Origin: Luteimonas kalidii
Lineage (GTDB): Bacteria; Pseudomonadota; Gammaproteobacteria; Xanthomonadales; Xanthomonadaceae
Reading direction: 5' to 3'
NCBI RefSeq assembly: GCF_029887935.1
Contig: NZ_JARXRO010000007.1
Location: 1 to 64,000 of the forward strand
Length of the DNA stretch: 64,000 nucleotides
Shown: positions 37,377 to 51,247 of the stretch, in pieces
Numbering within the stretch: the first letter of the stretch is position 1
How the letters are laid out: each line of letters begins with the position of its first letter
Made by a program: the position numbers and the translations under genes
The notes under the pieces: generated by a model
The model's input: the letters and a program-made list of their open reading frames with translations, nothing else
Told to the model about the DNA's origin: nothing
Databases searched by the model: none

Positions 37377-38204
37377 TCAGCGGCGCGGGAGGTACTGGAG
37401 GGGGTCCACAGGCTTGCCGTTGTAGCGGATCTCGAAATGCAGCATGTCGCGCGCTGTGCCGGTGCTGCCCATTTCCGCGATCTGCTGCCCGGCCTGGACG
37501 CGCGTGCCCTCGTTCACCAGGCGGGTGCGGTTGTGGCCATAGGCCGACAGCCACTGCTCGTCGTGCTTGACGATCACCAGTTCCCCGTACCCCACCAGTC
37601 CCGAGCCCGAGTACACCACCACGCCATCGCCGGCGGCGCGCACCGGCTGGCCACTCTTGCCGGTGATGTCGATGCCCTGACGGGTCGGGTCGCCGCCGGA
37701 GAAGCGGTTCAGCACCTGGCCGTCCGTCGGCCAGCGCCACCGCACGGCACTGTTCACGGGCGGCGGGGCAGATGGCTGTGGTGGTGCCTGCGTGGGACGC
37801 ACCGGCGGTCGCTGCACGGTGGACGCGCCGCCGGACGGACGCGATGCCTGGCCGCGGGTCGCGCCCGCGGCGGGATACAGCCGCAGCCGCTGTCCGGGAT
37901 AGATCGTGTACGGCGACGGGATGCCGTTCCAGAGCGCGAGGTCCATCGGACTGATGCCGTTGTCGACCGCCAGCCGGTAGAGCGTATCGCCGCGCCGCAC
38001 CACCACGCTTGCACCCGGCTTGGGCGTGGACGTGCCCGGTGCGGTCGATGCATCCGATGTCCGCACCACCTTGCTGCTGCAGGCCGCCAGCAGCGCAAGC
38101 GCAAGTGCCGCGACCACCACTCCTGCGACGCGCCGCGCCGTCGATGTCGTCCGTGGATCGAAAGAAGCCACCGTGCCCCCCGTGTCCGTATCGGTGCGGA
38201 TCAT
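37377..38204 (-). CDS. nlpD: LysM/M23 murein hydrolase activator NlpD
   Basis: A 275-residue lipoprotein that activates the amidase AmiC at the division septum in better-studied relatives. Lipobox LLAAC is near residue 38, LysM VRRGDTLYRLAVDNGISP near 70 and a Pro/Gln-rich linker near 130-150. The LytM/M23 domain runs to the end (RQGIDITGKSGQPVRAAGDGVVVYSG, HDEQWLSAYGHN, MLHFEIRYNGKPVDP). In the M23 core the zinc His of the HxxxD motif is replaced (GIDI for GHxxxD), so it is probably an activator rather than an enzyme, as in NlpD. The start overlaps the upstream gene stop by four bases. Confidence 0.93.
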   Translation of the reverse strand: MIRTDTDTGGTVASFDPRTTSTARRVAGVVVAALALALLAACSSKVVRTSDASTAPGTSTPKPGASVVVRRGDTLYRLAVDNGISPMDLALWNGIPSPYTIYPGQRLRLYPAAGATRGQASRPSGGASTVQRPPVRPTQAPPQPSAPPPVNSAVRWRWPTDGQVLNRFSGGDPTRQGIDITGKSGQPVRAAGDGVVVYSGSGLVGYGELVIVKHDEQWLSAYGHNRTRLVNEGTRVQAGQQIAEMGSTGTARDMLHFEIRYNGKPVDPLQYLPRR

Positions 38205-38836
38205 GCCGTGAACCGCTTGAACAGTTCCTGCGCGACCATCCCGCCGCCGCCGATCAGCAACGCGAAGTACACCATGGTGCCGACATTGGCGAGGTGGCCG
38301 AGCAGCACCGCACCGCCGTCGCGCTGGATGAATCCGACCCCATAGGCCAGCAGGGCCAGGGCCGGCAGCGTGTTGCTGAAGGGGACGAACCCGAACGGCG
38401 CCATCAGCAGCAGCGCGGCGAGGATGAAGCCCAGGTTGTTGACCACGTCCTGCGTGCGCCCGTCCACCAGCGCGGACAGTCGATGCGGCCGGCTGAGCCG
38501 TTCCATCCGCTGCACCCACCGCAGGCCACCGAGCAGCCCGGGCCGCAGGCGGTCCGACGGCAGCCGCCGGTCGCGCACGCGCCCGGGCAGCCACAGCTGG
38601 CGCGACAGCAGGCGGCTCACGCCCACCAGCAGGATCGCGGCGCCGAACACGGTGCTCACGCCGGGGATCGACACCGGGATCAGGAACACCAGCGTCAGCA
38701 GGATGCACAGCAGCAGCAGGCCTTCGTCGCCGAACAGGTCGAGCAGCTCGCCGAGGGTGACGTGGTCGGGCGGCAGGCGCTCGATCATGCCGGCGATCTG
38801 CGCGCCCAGGCTCTGGCCGTCCGGATCGGGCGGCAT
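38201..38836 (-). CDS. ExoD-family membrane protein
   Basis: A 211-residue inner-membrane protein of the ExoD (exopolysaccharide synthesis) family. After a hydrophilic start comes TLGELLDLFGDEGLLLLCILL near residue 30, with hydrophobic segments near 45-62, 115-150 and 160-185. LWLPGRVRDRRLPSDRL near 75 matches the family. In Rhizobium ExoD affects exopolysaccharide and alkaline tolerance; the biochemical role is unknown. I chose ATG 38836, with AGGACAG eight bases upstream, over GTG 38854. It lies between pcm and nlpD in the same operon. Confidence 0.85.
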   Translation of the reverse strand: MPPDPDGQSLGAQIAGMIERLPPDHVTLGELLDLFGDEGLLLLCILLTLVFLIPVSIPGVSTVFGAAILLVGVSRLLSRQLWLPGRVRDRRLPSDRLRPGLLGGLRWVQRMERLSRPHRLSALVDGRTQDVVNNLGFILAALLLMAPFGFVPFSNTLPALALLAYGVGFIQRDGGAVLLGHLANVGTMVYFALLIGGGGMVAQELFKRFTA

Positions 38837-38857
38837 GGCGGTCTGTCCTGTCACCGG

Positions 38858-39541
38858 TCAGTCGACCGTGCCGGAAAGCAGCGGCACGAACACCACCGGC
38901 CCGAGGTCGCGGCGCGTGATCGAGCCGTCGGCCTCCTTGCGCAGCATCAGCAACTGCTGTGCGCTTGCGGCGCCCACCGGTGCGACCAGGATGCCGCCGG
39001 GGGCGAGCTGCGCGGACAAGGCGTCCACCAGGGCCGGCGCGCCGGCGGTGACCAGGATACCGTCGTAGGGGCCGTTCTCGGGCCAGCCGATGCGGCCGTC
39101 GTCATGCTTGCTGCGCACGTTCAGGCCGAGCGAGCGGAAGCGCTTGCGCGCCACGCGCAGCAGGTCGCCAATGCGCTCGACCGTATGCACCTCCAGGCCC
39201 AGCGCGGCCAGCACGCTGGCTTGATACCCCGAACCCGTGCCCACCTCCAGCACGCGCGCGGGGGCATGGCCGTCCGTGAACAGCGCTTCGGTCATGCGCG
39301 CGACCACCCAGGGCTGGGAGATCGTCTGGCCGTGGCCGATCGGCAGCGCGGTGTCCTCGTAGGCGCGGGTGGCCAGCGCCTCGTCGACGAACAGGTGGCG
39401 CGGCACGGTGCGGATCGCGTTGAGCACACGCTCGTCGCCAATTCCGTTCGCGCGCAGTCGTTCGATCAGCCGGTCGCGCACGCGCTGCGAGGTCATGCCG
39501 ACACCGATGGCCTCGGGCTGCAGCCGCAGCCGCGGCGTCAT
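38858..39541 (-). CDS. pcm: Protein-L-isoaspartate O-methyltransferase Pcm
   Basis: A 227-residue repair enzyme that methylates isoaspartate in damaged proteins. Markers are [14 protein letters not shown] near residue 16, [19 protein letters not shown] near 64, the SAM motif [14 protein letters not shown] near 97 and [12 protein letters not shown]. Three consecutive ATG codons (39547, 39544 and 39541) are available. I chose the last because related proteins begin [10 protein letters not shown]. The upstream surE stop overlaps the first of them. Confidence 0.96.
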   Translation of the reverse strand: MTPRLRLQPEAIGVGMTSQRVRDRLIERLRANGIGDERVLNAIRTVPRHLFVDEALATRAYEDTALPIGHGQTISQPWVVARMTEALFTDGHAPARVLEVGTGSGYQASVLAALGLEVHTVERIGDLLRVARKRFRSLGLNVRSKHDDGRIGWPENGPYDGILVTAGAPALVDALSAQLAPGGILVAPVGAASAQQLLMLRKEADGSITRRDLGPVVFVPLLSGTVD

Positions 39542-39543
39542 CA

Positions 39544-40326
39544 TCATCGCGCCGGCTCCGCGAGTTCGGCGGCCAGGCTGCCGACCCAGCTTGAGACCTG
39601 CTCCAGCGCCTGGTAGCGCGTCAGGTCGACGTGGATCGGGGTGATCGAGATGTGGCCGAAGCGCACGGCGTGAAAATCCGTGCCGGGCCCGGCGTCCGCC
39701 TCGGACCCGGCTGCGCCGATCCACCACCAGGTTCGCCCGCGCGGATCCTCCTGCTTGGTGCAGGGCTCGGCGCGGTGGCGGTTGCCCAGGCGCGTCACCT
39801 CGAAGCCGGCGATCTCGCCCCAGGCGCGATCGGGCACGTTGACGTTGAGAATGGTGTCGGCGGGCAGCGGATCGGCCTTGAGCCGTTCGACGATCTCGAC
39901 CGCCGCGCGCGCCGCGGTCTCATAGTGGCGCCCATCGTGGTTGACGGTGGCCAGCGACATCGCGATCGCCGGCAGGCCGAGGAAGCGGCCTTCCATCGCC
40001 GCAGCCACGGTACCGGAATAAATCACGTCGTCGCCGAGGTTGGCGGTGTTGTTGATGCCTGACACCACGATGTCCGGCTCATGCTCGAACATGCCGGTGA
40101 TGGCCACATGCACGCAGTCGGTGGGCGTCCCGTACACGCGCCAGACCGACCCCTCGAGCTGCTGCACGCGCAGCGGCATGTCGAGGGTCAGCGAATTGCT
40201 GGCACCGGAGCGATCGCGATCGGGGGCGACGATCAGGACCTCGTGGCCGGCATCGCGCAGACCCTGCGCCAGGATGCGGATGCCGGGGGCATCGACGCCG
40301 TCATCGTTGCTGACCAGTACGCGCAT
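39544..40326 (-). CDS. surE: 5'/3'-nucleotidase SurE
   Basis: A 260-residue metal-dependent phosphatase acting on nucleoside monophosphates, tied to stationary-phase survival. The metal site is in [14 protein letters not shown] near residue 3, with [15 protein letters not shown] near 34, [27 protein letters not shown] near 86 and FTP-like [10 protein letters not shown] near the end. First gene of the surE-pcm-exoD-nlpD operon. TATCAT about 40 bases upstream on the minus strand may be its -10. Confidence 0.97.
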   Translation of the reverse strand: MRVLVSNDDGVDAPGIRILAQGLRDAGHEVLIVAPDRDRSGASNSLTLDMPLRVQQLEGSVWRVYGTPTDCVHVAITGMFEHEPDIVVSGINNTANLGDDVIYSGTVAAAMEGRFLGLPAIAMSLATVNHDGRHYETAARAAVEIVERLKADPLPADTILNVNVPDRAWGEIAGFEVTRLGNRHRAEPCTKQEDPRGRTWWWIGAAGSEADAGPGTDFHAVRFGHISITPIHVDLTRYQALEQVSSWVGSLAAELAEPAR

Positions 40327-40417
40327 GAACCTCTGGGACCAACCTCGTCGCGGATGTCGTGTCGCCATGATACCGGATGCGCACGCACGCATCCCGGACG
40401 TTCGCGACGGCTCGCGT

Positions 40418-40423
40418 CATACT
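40418..40423 (+). promoter_or_regulatory. Possible -10 box close to the Smr start
   Basis: CATACT ends eight bases before the ATG at 40432 with no Shine-Dalgarno sequence between, again suggesting a near-leaderless mRNA. The -35 is not clear. Confidence 0.2.
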
Positions 40424-40431
40424 GCCCGCAG

Positions 40432-40995
40432 ATGGCGAAACACCGTCCCCCGCCCGACACCGCCGCCGCGGCCCCCGACGACGACGCGGCCCTGTTCCGC
40501 AGCGCGATCGGTCCGGTGCGCGAACTGCCGCCGGTGCCGGCACCGCCGCCACGCCCCAGGCCGCGTCCCGCCGCCCGCATGGCCGAGCGCGACGATGCCG
40601 AGGCCAAAGGTGACTTCCTGCGCCTGCTCGACGAGGCACCGATCGAGCCCGGCGATACCCTGCGCCATCGTCGCGACGACGTGCCGGCGCGCGTGCTCAA
40701 GCGCCTCGCACAGGGCGAGTATGCCGCGCAGGACGAGCTGGACCTGCACCACGCCACCGCCGCGTCCGCCGAAGCGATGCTGCGGCGCTTCCTGCACGAT
40801 GCGCGCGACGCCGGCATCCACTGCGTACGCGTGATCCACGGCAAGGGCCTGAACTCGGAGGGCGTGCCGGTGCTGAAGAACCTGTGCGACCGGCTCCTAC
40901 GCCAGCGCGCGGACGTGCTGGCGTTCCATTCGGCCCCCGCCTCGCAGGGCGGGACCGGCGCGGTGCTCGTGCTGGTGGCGCCGCGCCGGGGGTGA
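40432..40995 (+). CDS. Smr (small MutS-related) domain protein
   Basis: A 187-residue protein with a Pro-rich, acidic N-terminal half and a C-terminal Smr endonuclease-like domain. Its markers are ELDLHHATAASAEAML near residue 102 and VRVIHGKGLNSEG near 133; the LDxH and HGxG motifs are both intact. E. coli homologues SmrA and SmrB cleave DNA or, for SmrB, mRNA at collided ribosomes. The length is close to SmrB (183). It lies on the plus strand within an otherwise minus-strand operon block. Confidence 0.9.
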   Translation: MAKHRPPPDTAAAAPDDDAALFRSAIGPVRELPPVPAPPPRPRPRPAARMAERDDAEAKGDFLRLLDEAPIEPGDTLRHRRDDVPARVLKRLAQGEYAAQDELDLHHATAASAEAMLRRFLHDARDAGIHCVRVIHGKGLNSEGVPVLKNLCDRLLRQRADVLAFHSAPASQGGTGAVLVLVAPRRG

Positions 40996-41003
40996 GCGCC
41001 CTG

Positions 41004-41234
41004 CTATTGCTGCCGAGGCGGTACGCGCGTCATCGGCGGGTTGACCCAGTGCACTTCGACGCCACGGCGCTGCGCCTTCGCGTGGACCGCCGCCATGTAG
41101 CCGCGATCGGTGACGGGCGTCCCGGGCGCCAGTGCGTCGGTGCCACGCGCGGCCGCAATTGGCGTGGTGCTCGCACATGAAGAGAACAGCATTGCCAGCG
41201 CGAACGTCGTTGCCAGACGAAAAACCCTGTTCAT
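41004..41234 (-). CDS. Small putative lipoprotein
   Basis: A 76-residue protein: a signal sequence with LFSSC (Cys near residue 21, a weak lipobox because of Phe at -3), then about 55 mature residues including DRGYMAAVHAKAQRRGVEVHWVNPP. I recognise no family. It is a single gene between truD and the convergent Smr gene, eight bases from the Smr stop. Confidence 0.6.
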   Translation of the reverse strand: MNRVFRLATTFALAMLFSSCASTTPIAAARGTDALAPGTPVTDRGYMAAVHAKAQRRGVEVHWVNPPMTRVPPRQQ

Positions 41235-41327
41235 GAGCCATGCCTCCCGGTCGTGCGCGGGCGCACGCTGCGCCCGGCGCAACCGCAGGTATACGCCGAC
41301 GGCGCGGCGGTGCCAGCACCGGGGATG

Positions 41328-42392
41328 TCATTCCGACGAATGGTCTCCCGCCTGCCGGCCGACCACCTCGCCCAGCTCGGCCAGCACGCTGGTGGCATAG
41401 GTGCCCGGCGGGAGGTCGAAGCGCAGGCGAAGTGTGGCGGCGTCGGGCCAGTCGCTTTCGAACGAGCCGGGTTTAAGTCGCGTCGCACGCCGCTCCTGCC
41501 GCAGCCCCGCCGCCTCCAGCCCCGCACGTAGGCGCAGGGCCATGTCATCCGACACGGCGTCGGTTTCCAGCGACTGCGCCAGGGCCTCGCTGCGCAGCGG
41601 TCCGCGCCCCCACAGCGGTGCGGTCGGGTGGATGTCGAACGCAGCCAGTCGCGCCGTGAGGCTGTCGTCGGGAGGGGGGACCGGGCCGAACACGCTGCGG
41701 CTGCCGTCGAGCATCCACACCTCTCCGTCCAGTCCGACGTCCCAGCAGGCCTCCTCCACCCGACGCGCCAGCACACGATTGAACAGTTCCGAACGGGCCG
41801 CCGACACCAGCAGCGGACGCTCGTCGCGCCTGACCCGGCGTCCGGCGAACATCGCCAGCGCACGCGCGACGTTGCCGCCCTCGCGTCCGAAGCGCTGTTC
41901 GCCGAAGTAGTTGGGAACGCCGCGCTGCGCGATCGCCAGCAAGCGCGCGTCGATGATGTCGCGCGCCCCTTCCACCTCGCGCAGCACCAGTTCGAAGCGG
42001 TTTCCGGCCAGCGCGCCGCGCGGCAGCTTGCGCGAATGGCGACGCGCATCGAGCACACGCAGCGACTCGCCGGTTCCAGGGTCGTCGAACGCCAGAGTGT
42101 CCAGTGGTGGATCCGGGCGCCCCGGCAACTGCACCGAGAAGCGCTGCCGGGCCACCGCGTGGCGATCCTTCAGGCCCGCATGCCCGACGGCGGAGTCCGC
42201 GACACCGGCCCACTGGGCGATCCGACGCGCCACGTGCGCAGTGTTGAGGCCGCGTTTCTCGAGCGTCAGCAACAGGTGCTCGCCGGCACCGTCGGCCGCG
42301 AACGCGTCGAGCTCCATGACGACGAAATCCTCGGGCGACTGGCGGAAACGCGCCCGCAACGCCGGGGCGCCATGCGCGCGCGGCAGGGTCAT
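41328..42392 (-). CDS. truD: tRNA pseudouridine(13) synthase TruD
   Basis: Isomerises U13 in tRNA-Glu. The 354-residue protein has the catalytic motif [16 protein letters not shown] near residue 72, with its essential Asp. [11 protein letters not shown] near 130 and [14 protein letters not shown] near 162 are further conserved motifs, and the TRUD insertion domain lies between. The length matches E. coli (349). It is part of the ispF-truD-surE neighbourhood but separated from ispF by 192 bases. Confidence 0.96.
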   Translation of the reverse strand: MTLPRAHGAPALRARFRQSPEDFVVMELDAFAADGAGEHLLLTLEKRGLNTAHVARRIAQWAGVADSAVGHAGLKDRHAVARQRFSVQLPGRPDPPLDTLAFDDPGTGESLRVLDARRHSRKLPRGALAGNRFELVLREVEGARDIIDARLLAIAQRGVPNYFGEQRFGREGGNVARALAMFAGRRVRRDERPLLVSAARSELFNRVLARRVEEACWDVGLDGEVWMLDGSRSVFGPVPPPDDSLTARLAAFDIHPTAPLWGRGPLRSEALAQSLETDAVSDDMALRLRAGLEAAGLRQERRATRLKPGSFESDWPDAATLRLRFDLPPGTYATSVLAELGEVVGRQAGDHSSE

Positions 42393-42584
42393 GCCGCGGG
42401 TCTCCCAGGTGGCTTCACCACGGAGAAACGCAACCGGGGTGCGCTTCGCCTGCCCGGGCGACGCGTGTGGGTCGAACCGGATCCCCCGCCCGGAAGAACG
42501 CCGCCGGGCAGGTGTGCGTCAGCGGCCGGCATCTCGCCGATCCATCCGCGTGCGCACGACAGCGCGATGCGGCGAATCGCCTGC

Positions 42585-43070
42585 TCAGCCCGCATCGCGG
42601 ACCAGCAGGCACACGGCGAGCGCGGCGATGCCCTCGGCGCGACCGGTGAAGCCGAGCCGCTCGCTGGTCGTGGCCTTGATGGAGACCTCGTCGAGGGCGA
42701 TGCCGAGGTCGTCGGCCACGACCGCACGCATCGCCTCGGCATGCGGCCCGACCTTGGGCCGTTCGCAGACGACGGTGATGTCGGCATTGCCGACCCGCCA
42801 GCCACGCTCGCGCAGCAAGGCATTGCAGTGGCGCAGGAAGGTCCGGCTGTCGGCATCCTTCCAGCGCGGGTCGGAGGGCGGGAAGTGGCGGCCGATGTCG
42901 CCCAGCGCCAACGCCCCGAGCATCGCGTCGCACAGCGCATGCAGCACCACGTCGCCATCGCTGTGCGCAATCACGCCGTGCTCGTGGGGCACGCGCACGC
43001 CGCCCAGCATCACGTGGTCGCCATCGCCGAAGGCGTGCACGTCGTAACCCTGGCCGATGCGGACATTCAC
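42585..43070 (-). CDS. ispF: 2-C-methyl-D-erythritol 2,4-cyclodiphosphate synthase IspF
   Basis: The fifth enzyme of the MEP isoprenoid pathway. The 161-residue protein has [11 protein letters not shown] near residue 5 (metal Asp and His), [25 protein letters not shown] near 36 and [13 protein letters not shown] near 132. It starts with GTG at 43070, overlapping the ispD stop (GTGA), so translation is coupled. Trimeric cytoplasmic enzyme. Confidence 0.97.
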   Translation of the reverse strand: MNVRIGQGYDVHAFGDGDHVMLGGVRVPHEHGVIAHSDGDVVLHALCDAMLGALALGDIGRHFPPSDPRWKDADSRTFLRHCNALLRERGWRVGNADITVVCERPKVGPHAEAMRAVVADDLGIALDEVSIKATTSERLGFTGRAEGIAALAVCLLVRDAG

Positions 43071-43795
43071 GACGCACCACTCCCGTGCAGCCGCTGCGAC
43101 AGCACGAATCCGAATCGCGCCAGGTCGCCCGCGGTGGTGACCTTGAAGTTCTCCTCGTCGCCCTCGACCAGCAGCGGACGCATCCCCAGCAGCTCCATCG
43201 CCATCGCCTCGTCGGTCACGGCGATACCCGACTCCCGCGCCGACTCCAGCGCGCGGCCCAGCTGCAGGCGCCGGAACAGCTGCGGCGTCAGCGCGCGCCA
43301 CAGGCGCTCGCGCGGTTCGGTGCGGTCGATGCCGCCGTCGTCGCCGGCGCGCTTGAGCGTGTCGCGCACCGGCGCGGCCAGGATCGCGCCCACCGGATCG
43401 GCGCGTCCGCGTTCCAGCAGCGCGGTCAGGTCGTCGTGGCGCAGGTTGGGGCGTGCGGCGTCGTGCACCAGCACGAAGTCGTCCGCGCGGACCTCGTCGG
43501 GCAGCGCCTGCAGCCCCGCCAGCACCGAATCGGCGCGTGATTCCCCGCCAACGCAGCCCAGCAGCGGCTTGCCGGCCATCTCGCTCCAGCCCGGCCAGTG
43601 CGCATCGTCCGCCGCCAGGACCACCACCGCGCCGCGCACGCCGGGGTGCGAACACAGCGCCGACAGGGTGTGGCCGATCAGCGGCTGGCCCGCGACCGCG
43701 ATGTACTGCTTGGGCAGGGCGGCGCCGACCCGCGTCCCGCGTCCGGCGGCGACCACGACCGCCCACACCCCGCCACGCGCCACGTCCTGGATCAC
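43067..43795 (-). CDS. ispD: 2-C-methyl-D-erythritol 4-phosphate cytidylyltransferase IspD
   Basis: The third enzyme of the MEP pathway, joining MEP and CTP. The 242-residue protein has the nucleotide loop [16 protein letters not shown] near residue 17, [10 protein letters not shown] near 103 and [11 protein letters not shown] near 196. It begins with GTG at 43795, overlapping the ftsB stop. It forms a tight ftsB-ispD-ispF unit. Confidence 0.97.
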   Translation of the reverse strand: MIQDVARGGVWAVVVAAGRGTRVGAALPKQYIAVAGQPLIGHTLSALCSHPGVRGAVVVLAADDAHWPGWSEMAGKPLLGCVGGESRADSVLAGLQALPDEVRADDFVLVHDAARPNLRHDDLTALLERGRADPVGAILAAPVRDTLKRAGDDGGIDRTEPRERLWRALTPQLFRRLQLGRALESARESGIAVTDEAMAMELLGMRPLLVEGDEENFKVTTAGDLARFGFVLSQRLHGSGAS

Positions 43796-44124
43796 GGCGC
43801 GTCCTCCTGAGGGGTCCCGGCTTCCGGCACGGGGGCCGCGGTATCCTCGTCCACCACGCGGTAGAAGGTTTCCCCGGGGCGGATCATCCCGAGTTCGTTG
43901 CGCGCGCGCTCCTCGATCGCCGCCTCGCCCGATTTCAGGTCCGCCACCTCGGCGGCAAGCGCCGCGTTGCGCTGCTCCAGCCCCTCGTTCTGCCGCCGCT
44001 GCTGCACCACCCGCGCGTCGAGTTCCTCGACCGCGCGGGTGCCGCCCTCACCGAACCACAGGCGGTACTGCAGCCAGCCCAGCAGGACCACCAGCGCCAG
44101 CAGCAGCACGCGCAACCAGCGCAC
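43792..44124 (-). CDS. ftsB: Cell-division protein FtsB
   Basis: A 110-residue bitopic protein of the FtsQLB divisome complex. One N-terminal membrane segment ([20 protein letters not shown]) is followed by a coiled coil (residues about 28-75) and [19 protein letters not shown], the conserved family end. A Pro/Glu-rich tail follows. The start is GTG at 44124. Position between eno and ispD is as in E. coli and Xanthomonas. Confidence 0.95.
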   Translation of the reverse strand: MRWLRVLLLALVVLLGWLQYRLWFGEGGTRAVEELDARVVQQRRQNEGLEQRNAALAAEVADLKSGEAAIEERARNELGMIRPGETFYRVVDEDTAAPVPEAGTPQEDAP

Positions 44125-44133
44125 GGTCGCGGA

Positions 44134-50507
<6,374 letters not shown>

Positions 50508-50533
50508 GCAGGCGATTCTTTTGCGGGGGCCGT

Positions 50534-50548
50534 GGCGACGGCGTCGCC
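50534..50548. repeat. Hairpin in the spacer between the parE tails
   Basis: GGCGAC pairs with GTCGCC around a three-base loop, in the 67-base spacer that separates the real parE end from its duplicate. It parallels the hairpins found in the nlpD spacer, though the sequences differ. Confidence 0.4.
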
Positions 50549-50574
50549 GTCATTGCGGCGGATGGCATCGGGCA

Positions 50575-50617
50575 GCGCGGCTGGAACAGAAGGGCGACCT
50601 GGCGACGCTGGAGGTCT
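50575..50617 (+). repeat. Second copy of the parE 3' end
   Basis: These 43 bases match 50463-50505 at 40 positions. In the parE frame they read RLEQKGDLATLEV and then TGA, where parE reads WLEQKGDLATLEV and then TAG. The GAT/GAC and GAA/GAG differences are silent; the single replacement is at the copy's edge. There is no start codon and no upstream gene. As with nlpD, it looks like the end of a diverged allele. Confidence 0.85.
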
Positions 50618-50662
50618 GAGCTCCCGGGATTGCCTGTACGTCGCGACCGGATGGGCCTCGCC

Positions 50663-50755
50663 GCGACCGGGAGGCCTCCGCGGCGAATGTCCCCCGGCTT
50701 CCGCCTGGAGGCGGAAGCCTCCTCCTTGATTTCGCCGCAAAGGCCTCCCGATCGC
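50663..50755. repeat. Structured element A (conserved internal loop)
   Basis: A long imperfect hairpin: outer stem 50663-50677 with 50741-50755 (one mismatch), a CC/AA mismatch and an 8-bp stem GCGGCGAA/TTCGCCGC. An internal loop of TGTCCCCC opposite TCCTCCTTGAT follows, then a 10-bp inner stem GGCTTCCGCC/GGCGGAAGCC with loop TGGA. Compared with element B in reverse orientation the internal loop is identical while the stems differ with full compensation. That pattern points to selection on structure. The family is unknown to me. Confidence 0.75.
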
Positions 50756-50831
50756 AGCGCGGCTCGGCTGACGGCCGGTCCCGGAAATGCGCGCGACTTT
50801 GGTGCTTCGCCCCAGAACCAGCGCGATCCTG

Positions 50832-50853
50832 GGCACGTCGGATGCGGGGGTGC
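50832..50853. repeat. Copy 1 of a 22-bp direct repeat
   Basis: These 22 bases (GGCACGTCGGATGCGGGGGT followed by GC) are repeated exactly at 51010-51031, where they run into the left side of element B. Here no element follows. Confidence 0.8.
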
Positions 50854-51009
50854 GCACACCTCCAGCCATCCCACCGTCCCCTGCTCGATGCGGCGCAAAA
50901 GACATGCATTCGTCCTGCTCCGACGCCAACGCACTAATGCGTGTCCTCCGGAGAACCCACTCGCAGGGCCAGTACCTATACCCCCCTTCCTTGAACCCCC
51001 GCGGATTCA

Positions 51010-51031
51010 GGCACGTCGGATGCGGGGGTGC
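51010..51031. repeat. Copy 2 of a 22-bp direct repeat
   Basis: Exact second copy of 50832-50853. Its last four bases overlap the outer stem of element B, so it may be part of the larger repeat family. Confidence 0.8.
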
Positions 51032-51100
51032 CCGGGGACGAAATCAAGGAGGAGGCGACGCCCTGCAGGGCGTCGCCGGGGGACATTCGTCACCGGGCGC
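51028..51100. repeat. Structured element B (conserved internal loop)
   Basis: Outer stem with one G/A mismatch (CCCGG and GACGAA on the left, TTCGTC and CCGGG on the right). Internal loop ATCAAGGAGGA opposite GGGGGACA, then a 10-bp inner stem GGCGACGCCC/GGGCGTCGCC with loop TGCA. It is the inverted counterpart of element A: the loop bases are identical, and the stems are different but paired. The loop contains AAGGAGG, a perfect Shine-Dalgarno complement. No gene starts after it, so that may be coincidental. Confidence 0.75.
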
Positions 51101-51247
51101 GCCCGTAGCCGGCGTCACCGCGTACCGACCCGATCGCTGCGGCGTTGCAGCGCTTGATCCGTCCACGCACAAACGGGTCACAACAAGACCGATGCTCGAA
51201 GGCGATCGAACTACGGCTCCGCTCCGGGCACCGCGCGAAGACTCGAC

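Larger units (their letters stand above)
50508..51247. other. Repeat-rich gap between convergent parE and GH43 genes
   Basis: Some 740 bases without a supported gene. It contains the duplicated parE tail (50575-50617), a hairpin at 50534-50548 and two related structured elements (50663-50755 and 51028-51100). It also holds a 22-bp direct repeat (50832-50853 and 51010-51031). The remaining sequence shows no codon-use signal and no ORF with a ribosome-binding site. Both flanking genes end here, so it lacks an obvious promoter role. Confidence 0.7.

Noticed and set aside
50508-51247. Small protein genes in the post-parE gap
   Set aside because: The open frames cross the structured repeats, lack ribosome-binding sites and give Arg/Ser/Pro-rich translations that vary with the repeat stems.
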